Below, one piece after another: positions 6,908 through 11,659 of a stretch of 11,659 bases of DNA. The first letter of the stretch is position 1. The number at the start of each line of letters is the position of its first letter. Both the position numbers and the translations under genes were made by a program. Origin of the DNA: Candidatus Omnitrophota bacterium (GTDB lineage: Bacteria; Omnitrophota; Omnitrophia; Omnitrophales; Aquincolibacteriaceae); the NCBI GenBank assembly GCA_023246985.1, contig JAHFHJ010000035.1, forward strand, positions 1 through 11,659, in the 5' to 3' direction. The notes under the pieces are model-generated. The model did no database searches. It saw only the letters and a list, made by a program, of their open reading frames with translations, and was not told the DNA's origin.

Positions 6908-8866
6908 TTAAAATTTTAACTTAGGGCCGAAATTGACGCCTGTTTCATCCTTTTCGGCATTCCGGATTTCATCGGGGTTTTTTCTGCGCGTCTTCTCGGA
7001 GGATTTGGCCTCCAGCACCGAAAACTCGCCCCATGGACCCGGCTTTGAGGTATTCAATTCCAGACTCTTGTCCCTTTCGTGCAGGACCGCCTCGATCCCC
7101 TTCCAGATTACCAGATTGTCGGAAGTCTGTATTTTTACTCCGGCGAATATATTGTCAAGCTTCAAATCCAGGGCTCCGGTCAAATAGAAAACCGTACGGC
7201 CTTTCCAGATCTTGGAGTCTTTTAACGGCAGATAAGGGAGAAAACCCCGAAGCTGAATGATACCACGGTCGTAATTAAGTTGCCCCCATTTTCCGTCATG
7301 AATATTGAAGACGCCCGAAACATCGGGCTTGGCAAGATCTCCCTCCACGGAAAGCTTTCCATCCAGGATCCCGCCCATGGCTTTGGGCAAGGACTTGGAA
7401 GCAAATGTCTGAACCAACCCCAGATCAAAATTCGCAATATGAATGGTCAATTTTGCTTTCGGTTTTTTATCCGGAAACATCACCTGTCCCGTCAGCCGAA
7501 ATTTTTCTCCCCAAGAACCCTGGATCCCCGTAATCCCAAAAGGGCTCCATTCAAAAGCGCCCTTCAGATCCTCAAAGGGCTGCCGGTCCAGAATAAAATA
7601 GTCCGTCTCGAATTGCCCTTTGAAAAGGACGTCGCGTCCCTTCCAGCGGAGAGATGCGGTATGCAGAAAAAGTTTCCCCTGGGTCACAAGGTCCATTCCC
7701 CAGAGCGTTACATGATCCAAGCGAAAATTAAGCGCGAAATCCAGTCCCCGGAGGTTGGAGTGAACCGTCATCCGGCGAGTCCCCTTTTCTAAAAACAGTT
7801 CGTAGTTTCCGCTTATAAAATCCAGTTCTCCCCGCCCCTGATACCCCGGGTCCATCGTGAGAGAATCCATCATAAACCTTCTCCGGTCCCGATGCACCTT
7901 CCCGCGAAAATTCAAAACGGGACCTTCCCGAGGTTCGAAGGCGCCTTCCAGATCCTTTCTCTGAAGATCCAAAGAAAGATCCAGTTTGAACCCCGGCATC
8001 CCTCTCCCGACCCGCAAGTGGCACTCGATCTTCGGTTGACCCTCATGATTTAAAAACGCGCCGGAAAGATCCGTCTTCCAGCCGTATAAAGTTCCCTGGA
8101 GCCCCTCAAAAAAAAGGTCGCGATCCACCCAGTGAACCTTCCCCTCAAGGGACTTGAACGGAAGCGATATGTCCGGTGCGAGATCCACGGACTTAAGTTC
8201 TATCCAAAGATCGTGCGTGCTTCGGGAGGGATCCACCCATCCATCAATATGAACGCGCCCGTCCATCCATCCCGTCATCCGGGCGCGCACGTCCACATGG
8301 ACCTTCCCACCGAGCGACGGTTGAATCTTGCCCTCCGCTTCCTTGAGCAGAATTTCTTTCCCAAGCGCTGAAAGAAGGTAACGGATCTCTCCTCCGTTGA
8401 AATCAAGGGATAGCATGGAAAGACCGGACGATCCTCCGGAAGCGGTCTCAAAATAGCGATAGGGAAATTGACCTTGTTCGATCAGGATCGCGGGATTTTT
8501 CAGCACCACTCCGACGGGAACATCGAATCTCCGGCTCCAGAGCTGATCGAACTGATAGCGGAAAAGAAGGCGCTCCACGCGGATCAACTGGGAAGCGCCT
8601 TTTTCTGAAGGAGTTTCGATAAGAATTTTTTCGAGAGCCAGCTGGTTCAGAGGGTAAGGGCGGATTTCGCCGATATGAACGGTGGCTTTAAGAAATTCGC
8701 CAACCCTTTGCTCGGCAAAATGCTTAAACTCCTCGGATCTTGCAATGCGGTTCAGGAGAAAATTAAAAAAGAGAGCGCCCGTTACGGCCAGAAGCACCAG
8801 AAAAAGAAGCGCGGCCCTCAAGAAAGAACGCATGCGTGCGCCTCTCGCGCTAGTACCGTTCTCCAT
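6908..8866 (-). CDS. AsmA/TamB-like membrane-anchored protein
   Basis: A 652-codon protein resembling the AsmA/TamB repeating beta-groove superfamily, whose members are thought to bridge the periplasm and move lipids. What is visible: one N-terminal membrane anchor (about residues 15-38) with the rest predicted outside the cytoplasm; beta-rich, repeat-like sequence with alternating hydrophobic residues throughout; and, near residues 495-525, the GGILDGKLSVEGDLAKPDV pattern typical of this superfamily. The C-terminus (about 620-652) is charged and probably disordered. The start is uncertain: the ATG at 8866 lacks a clear ribosome site, while an in-frame ATG at 8833 (residue 12), directly before the membrane anchor, has GAGAGG 7 nt upstream. 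It lies 20 bp before mlaE, suggesting work in the same envelope lipid process. The exact subfamily is not assigned. Confidence 0.82.
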   Translation of the reverse strand: MENGTSARGARMRSFLRAALLFLVLLAVTGALFFNFLLNRIARSEEFKHFAEQRVGEFLKATVHIGEIRPYPLNQLALEKILIETPSEKGASQLIRVERLLFRYQFDQLWSRRFDVPVGVVLKNPAILIEQGQFPYRYFETASGGSSGLSMLSLDFNGGEIRYLLSALGKEILLKEAEGKIQPSLGGKVHVDVRARMTGWMDGRVHIDGWVDPSRSTHDLWIELKSVDLAPDISLPFKSLEGKVHWVDRDLFFEGLQGTLYGWKTDLSGAFLNHEGQPKIECHLRVGRGMPGFKLDLSLDLQRKDLEGAFEPREGPVLNFRGKVHRDRRRFMMDSLTMDPGYQGRGELDFISGNYELFLEKGTRRMTVHSNLRGLDFALNFRLDHVTLWGMDLVTQGKLFLHTASLRWKGRDVLFKGQFETDYFILDRQPFEDLKGAFEWSPFGITGIQGSWGEKFRLTGQVMFPDKKPKAKLTIHIANFDLGLVQTFASKSLPKAMGGILDGKLSVEGDLAKPDVSGVFNIHDGKWGQLNYDRGIIQLRGFLPYLPLKDSKIWKGRTVFYLTGALDLKLDNIFAGVKIQTSDNLVIWKGIEAVLHERDKSLELNTSKPGPWGEFSVLEAKSSEKTRRKNPDEIRNAEKDETGVNFGPKLKF

Positions 8867-8874
8867 TTGATTCT

Positions 8875-8961
8875 ATCCCAACTTTGATTTTCTTTTCATG
8901 AACGGTAGCCGGGATTGCCCCATCCCGCCCATGGGGGCGGGATAATAGGGTATTGGGACTA
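8875..8961 (+). repeat. Two-hairpin intergenic element, copy C
   Basis: Upstream of the AsmA-like gene, on the strand opposite to the genes. Stem 1 arms are ATCCCAACT (8875-8883) and AGCCGGGAT (8907-8915) around a 23-nt loop. The two central positions do not pair, as if the left arm came from one stem type and the right arm from the other. The linker is TGCCCC. Hairpin 2 is a perfect 9 bp, ATCCCGCCC (8922-8930) with GGGCGGGAT (8935-8943). The tail ends GGTATTGGGACTA. Confidence 0.85.
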
Positions 8962-8962
8962 C

Positions 8963-9044
8963 CCCCAACTTTGAATTTTTTTACATCAATGGTAGTTGGG
9001 GTTGCCCCATCCCGCCAAAGGCGGGATGATAGGTATTGGGACTA
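8963..9044 (+). repeat. Two-hairpin intergenic element, copy D
   Basis: Lies head-to-tail with copy C, 1 bp apart. Stem 1 is CCCCAACT (8963-8970) with AGTTGGGG (8994-9001), 8 bp around a 23-nt loop starting TTGAATTTTTTTACAT. The linker is TTGCCCC. Hairpin 2 is ATCCCGCC (9009-9016) with GGCGGGAT (9020-9027) around AAA. The tail is GATAGGTATTGGGACTA. Together, C, D and the stem-loop at 9045-9072 account for most of the 229-bp gap between clpC and the AsmA-like gene. Confidence 0.88.
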
Positions 9045-9072
9045 AGGGTGAACGGTACTGTACCGCAACCCT
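9045..9072. other. Imperfect stem-loop 24 nt after the clpC stop
   Basis: AGGGT (9045-9049) pairs with ACCCT (9068-9072), and CGGTAC (9053-9058) with GTACCG (9060-9065) inside it, with a small internal loop between. It lies 24 nt downstream of the clpC stop codon in the direction of transcription. No U-tract follows, so it could stabilise or process the clpC 3' end rather than terminate by the standard intrinsic mechanism. Confidence 0.5.
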
Positions 9073-9095
9073 ATCCATTCGAGTGTCATGCGGCA

Positions 9096-11561
9096 CTAGG
9101 TCGCTTTTTCAAAAGAGATTCTCTCGCCACGGATCTCCGCCTTGATCTTGTCCCCTTCGTCGAATTTTCCGCCGAGGATCTCCTCCGCCAGAATATTCTC
9201 CACAAATCGCTGGATCGTTCTCTTGAGCGGCCGGGCTCCGAACACGGGATCATATCCCTGATCGATCAGGAACTTCAGAACCTCGTCGGTGAGGATTAGT
9301 TCCATCTTCTTGTCCTTGAGACGGTCCTGCACTTCCTTGAGCTCGAAATGGATGATTTGTTCCAAATCCTGACGCGAAAGCGGATGAAACACGATGGTGT
9401 CATCCACGCGATTCAGGAATTCCGGACGAAAAACCTTCTTGGTCTCATCCAGAAGTTTTTGCTTGAGATTATCGTAATTCAACTCGTCTTTTCTGGGTGC
9501 GAAACCCAGATCCCCCTGTTTCCGGACCAGCTCCGCCCCGACATTCGAGGTCATGATCAAGAGGGTGTTCCGGAAGTCTACTTTGCGTCCGAAAGAATCC
9601 GTCAAGCGTCCTTCTTCCATGAGTTGAAGCAGGATGTTGAAAACATCCGGATGCGCTTTTTCGATCTCGTCCAGCAGCACCACGGAATACGGCCGCCGGC
9701 GCACTTTTTCCGTCAGTTGCCCTCCCTCTTCATAACCCACATAGCCCGGAGGGGCCCCCACGAGCCGGGAGACATTGAACTTTTCCCCATACTCGGAACA
9801 ATCCACCACCACGACCGCGTCCTGATCGCCGAACATGAAATCCGCGAGAGCGCGCGCGAGAAGCGTTTTCCCGACGCCGGTCGGCCCCAAAAAAATGAAG
9901 GATCCTATCGGACGGCGAGGATTACGCAATCCGGAACGGGAGCGACGAACGGCATGCGAGATCGCGCGTATCGCCTCGTCCTGCCCGATGATCTTTTTAT
10001 GAAGTTCTTCTTCCATTTTGAGAAGACGCGCCGTCTCTTTTTCCTCAAGACGCGCCAGCGGCACCCCGGTCCATTTAGCGATCACATAGGCAATGTCCTC
10101 CGCGGTCACCTGCACTTCCACCTCGGACTTGGATTCCTTCCAGCTTTTTTTCATGCGCTGGAGCTCTTCCTTGGCTTTGCGCTCGTTATCGCGCATCTTC
10201 GCGGCTTTTTCAAAATCCTGGGCTTTGATCGACGCTTCTTTTTCACGGCGTAGCGCTTCGATCTCGACCTCGGCTTTTTTCAGGTCCTTCGGTATCGTCG
10301 TTACGGAAAGCCGCGCGCGGGAAGCGGCCTCGTCGATGATATCAATGGCCTTATCCGGAAGAAAACGACCGGAAATATAGCGATCGGAAAGTTTCGCGGC
10401 GGCCTCAAGCGCCTCGTCCAGGATCTTGACGCGGTGATGGGCCTCATATTTGTCGCGCAATCCCTTAAGGATCTGGATCGTGTCCTCCACCGAGGGCGGT
10501 TCCACGATCACGGTCTGAAAACGGCGGGCCAGAGCCGCGTCTTTTTCAATATATTTCCGATACTCGTCGAGCGTCGTCGCTCCGATGCACTGGATCTCAC
10601 CCCGGGAAAGGGAGGGCTTCAGGATATTCGACGCGTCGATCGCGCCTTCCGCGCCGCCCGCGCCGACCAGTGTGTGAAGCTCATCGATAAAGATCATGAC
10701 ATTTTCCGTACGGCGGATCTCGTCCATCACGGCCTTGATGCGTTCTTCGAACTGGCCGCGGTATTTCGTTCCCGCCACCATCAAGGCAAGATCAAGCACC
10801 ACGATCCGTTTGTCCGCCAAAATTTCGGGCACGTCTCCCGCGGTGATCATCTGAGCGAGACCTTCGACGATCGCCGTCTTCCCGACTCCCGCCTCGCCCA
10901 AAAGCACGGGGTTATTTTTTGTACGGCGCGCGAGGATCTGGATGACCCGCTGGATCTCATCCGCGCGCCCCACGACGGGGTCCAGTTTTCCGTCCCGGGC
11001 AAGCTGCGAAAGATCACGGCCGAATGCGTCAAGCGCGGGCGTTTTGGTCTTCGATTTCCCGCCGCTCGGAGCTCCGGGTCCGCCCATCGTCGGCGGCGGC
11101 GCGCCGGACTCGCCGCTCGGCGTCGTGGAGCCCAAAAGCTTGATCACTTCCGCGCGAACTTTATTCAAATCCAGGCCCACATTCATAAGCACATGACTCG
11201 CGACGCCTTCGCCTTCCTTGATGAGGCCTAAAAGCAAATGCTCGGTCCCGATATAGTTGTGCCCGAGACGCCGCGCTTCGTCCATCGCCAGCTCGATCAC
11301 TTTCTTGGCTTTGGGCGTAAACGGAATATCCCCCGACACAACCGTGCTCGGCCCGAACTGAACGAGCTTTTCGACTTCCAAGCGGATCGTATCAAGAGAA
11401 AGCCCGAGATTCTGGAGTACCGCCGCGGCGACGCTTTCCCCTTCCTTGATGAGACCGAGCAGAATATGCTCGGTCCCGATGTAATCGTGATTAAACCGTT
11501 TGGCTTCTTCTTTGGCGAGAATGATGACCTTACGCGCTCTTTCCGTAAAACGATCGAACAT
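9096..11561 (-). CDS. clpC: ClpC AAA+ protease unfoldase subunit
   Basis: ATP-driven unfoldase that feeds proteins to the ClpP peptidase; 821 codons, normal for ClpC. N-terminal Clp repeats occupy about residues 1-145, each with the run [16 protein letters not shown] Gly/Pro/Ser linker follows (145-172). AAA domain 1: Walker A GEAGVGKT 222-229, pore loop KYRG 266-269, Walker B IFIDE 290-294, Arg346-Arg347. The short middle domain with a UVR-like segment ([12 protein letters not shown], 449-460) separates ClpC from ClpA and ClpB. AAA domain 2: Walker A GPTGVGKT 559-566, pore loop GYVG 606-609, Walker B LLDE 629-632, ClpP-docking loop LGF 685-687, sensor 2 GARPLK 775-780. The ATG at 11561 has GGAGG 5 nt upstream. 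An in-frame upstream start at 11600 would read into a repeat and is rejected. Confidence 0.97.
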   Translation of the reverse strand: MFDRFTERARKVIILAKEEAKRFNHDYIGTEHILLGLIKEGESVAAAVLQNLGLSLDTIRLEVEKLVQFGPSTVVSGDIPFTPKAKKVIELAMDEARRLGHNYIGTEHLLLGLIKEGEGVASHVLMNVGLDLNKVRAEVIKLLGSTTPSGESGAPPPTMGGPGAPSGGKSKTKTPALDAFGRDLSQLARDGKLDPVVGRADEIQRVIQILARRTKNNPVLLGEAGVGKTAIVEGLAQMITAGDVPEILADKRIVVLDLALMVAGTKYRGQFEERIKAVMDEIRRTENVMIFIDELHTLVGAGGAEGAIDASNILKPSLSRGEIQCIGATTLDEYRKYIEKDAALARRFQTVIVEPPSVEDTIQILKGLRDKYEAHHRVKILDEALEAAAKLSDRYISGRFLPDKAIDIIDEAASRARLSVTTIPKDLKKAEVEIEALRREKEASIKAQDFEKAAKMRDNERKAKEELQRMKKSWKESKSEVEVQVTAEDIAYVIAKWTGVPLARLEEKETARLLKMEEELHKKIIGQDEAIRAISHAVRRSRSGLRNPRRPIGSFIFLGPTGVGKTLLARALADFMFGDQDAVVVVDCSEYGEKFNVSRLVGAPPGYVGYEEGGQLTEKVRRRPYSVVLLDEIEKAHPDVFNILLQLMEEGRLTDSFGRKVDFRNTLLIMTSNVGAELVRKQGDLGFAPRKDELNYDNLKQKLLDETKKVFRPEFLNRVDDTIVFHPLSRQDLEQIIHFELKEVQDRLKDKKMELILTDEVLKFLIDQGYDPVFGARPLKRTIQRFVENILAEEILGGKFDEGDKIKAEIRGERISFEKAT

Positions 11562-11566
11562 GGTAA

Positions 11567-11571
11567 CCTCC
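11567..11571 (-). promoter_or_regulatory. Ribosome binding site of clpC
   Basis: GGAGG on the minus strand lies 5 nt before the ATG at 11561. It fixes that start and excludes the 13-residue extension beginning at 11600. Confidence 0.85.
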
Positions 11572-11576
11572 GGATG

Positions 11577-11659
11577 AGTCCCAATACCTATTAATTTCAA
11601 CGAAGTTGAAATTGGGGCAACCCCAACTACCCTTTATGTAAAAAAATCCAAAGTTGGGG
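11577..11659 (-). repeat. Two-hairpin element, copy E, in the clpC leader
   Basis: Sense to clpC, with its tail ending 15 bp before the start codon. Read on the minus strand, stem 1 is CCCCAACT (11659-11652) with AGTTGGGG (11628-11621), 8 bp around a 23-nt loop starting TTGGATTTTTTTACAT. The linker is TTGCCCCA. Hairpin 2 is ATTTCAAC (11612-11605) with GTTGAAAT (11601-11594) around TTC, wholly different in sequence from the GC-rich hairpin 2 of the other copies but still perfectly paired. The tail TAATAGGTATTGGGACT is conserved. The outer arm ends exactly at the last base of the window, so more may lie beyond. Confidence 0.87.

Noticed and set aside
8922..9027. GC-rich hairpins as intrinsic terminators of clpC
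   Set aside because: Neither hairpin is followed by a U-tract in the direction of clpC transcription.
8875..9044. CRISPR array or integron attC sites
   Set aside because: There are only two adjacent copies with diverged stems and no uniform spacers. Other copies are singletons in both orientations, and no cas or integrase gene is present.
11562..11600. 13-residue N-terminal extension of ClpC starting at 11600
   Set aside because: It reads through the tail and hairpin of repeat E. The downstream ATG has GGAGG at ideal spacing, and [10 protein letters not shown] is the usual ClpC N-terminus.
11594..11612. CIRCE or CtsR-type heat-shock operator upstream of clpC
   Set aside because: The palindrome does not match the CIRCE arms (TTAGCACTC/GAGTGCTAA) or the heptad pattern of CtsR. 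It occupies the hairpin 2 position of the repeat element.
1..11659. A defence, toxin-antitoxin, phage or secondary-metabolite system
   Set aside because: All nine genes are housekeeping or envelope functions, and no integrase, nuclease-effector pair or phage gene is seen. The PIN domain belongs to a YacL-type membrane protein, not a VapC toxin, and has no antitoxin gene beside it.

Overview
The window shows one strand of a bacterial chromosome. All nine supported genes lie on the minus strand, so transcription runs from right to left: clpC, an AsmA/TamB-like gene, mlaE, mlaF, mlaD, a yacL-type PIN-TRAM gene, ispDF, a small LURP-one/tubby-like gene, and cysS. CysS runs off the left edge without its stop codon. 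Coding density is high, with junctions of a few bases, and Shine-Dalgarno sites are clear at most starts. The retrograde lipid transport (Mla) genes and an AsmA-like protein point to an organism with an outer membrane. ClpC instead of ClpA, a YacL homologue and an ispD-ispF fusion do not look like a typical gammaproteobacterium. An uncultured Gram-negative lineage such as Omnitrophota/PVC or Elusimicrobiota would fit, but that is a guess from gene content and not a measurement.

Region by region: 1-1345 is cysS (3' end cut). 1365-1886 is a small protein gene whose start lies 1 bp after the ispDF stop. 1888-3084 is the bifunctional isoprenoid gene ispDF. 3090-4256 is the membrane-anchored PIN-TRAM protein. 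4410-6887 holds an MCE protein (MlaD type), its ABC ATPase (MlaF type) and permease (MlaE type). 6908-8866 is a 652-codon AsmA-like membrane protein. 9096-11561 is clpC.

Two themes run together. Envelope lipid homeostasis is represented by AsmA-like plus MlaE-F-D. A housekeeping block, clpC ... yacL-ispD-ispF ... cysS, keeps the order known from Bacillus subtilis (clpC-radA-disA-yacL-ispD-ispF-gltX-cysE-cysS). Here the lipid-transport genes occupy the place of radA-disA, and the small tubby-like gene the place of gltX-cysE.

The most unusual structure is non-coding. Four copies of an approximately 82-bp intergenic element (4304-4386 minus, 8875-8961 plus, 8963-9044 plus, 11577-11659 minus) each have a first stem enclosing a loop of exactly 23 nt, a TTGCCCC linker, a second hairpin, and (in three copies) a tail ending GGTATTGGGACT. 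The stem sequences differ between copies in a compensatory way, so pairing is kept while sequence changes. This indicates a structured DNA or RNA element. One copy lies directly in the clpC leader and ends flush with the window edge. A second, unrelated palindromic repeat lies between mlaE and mlaF.
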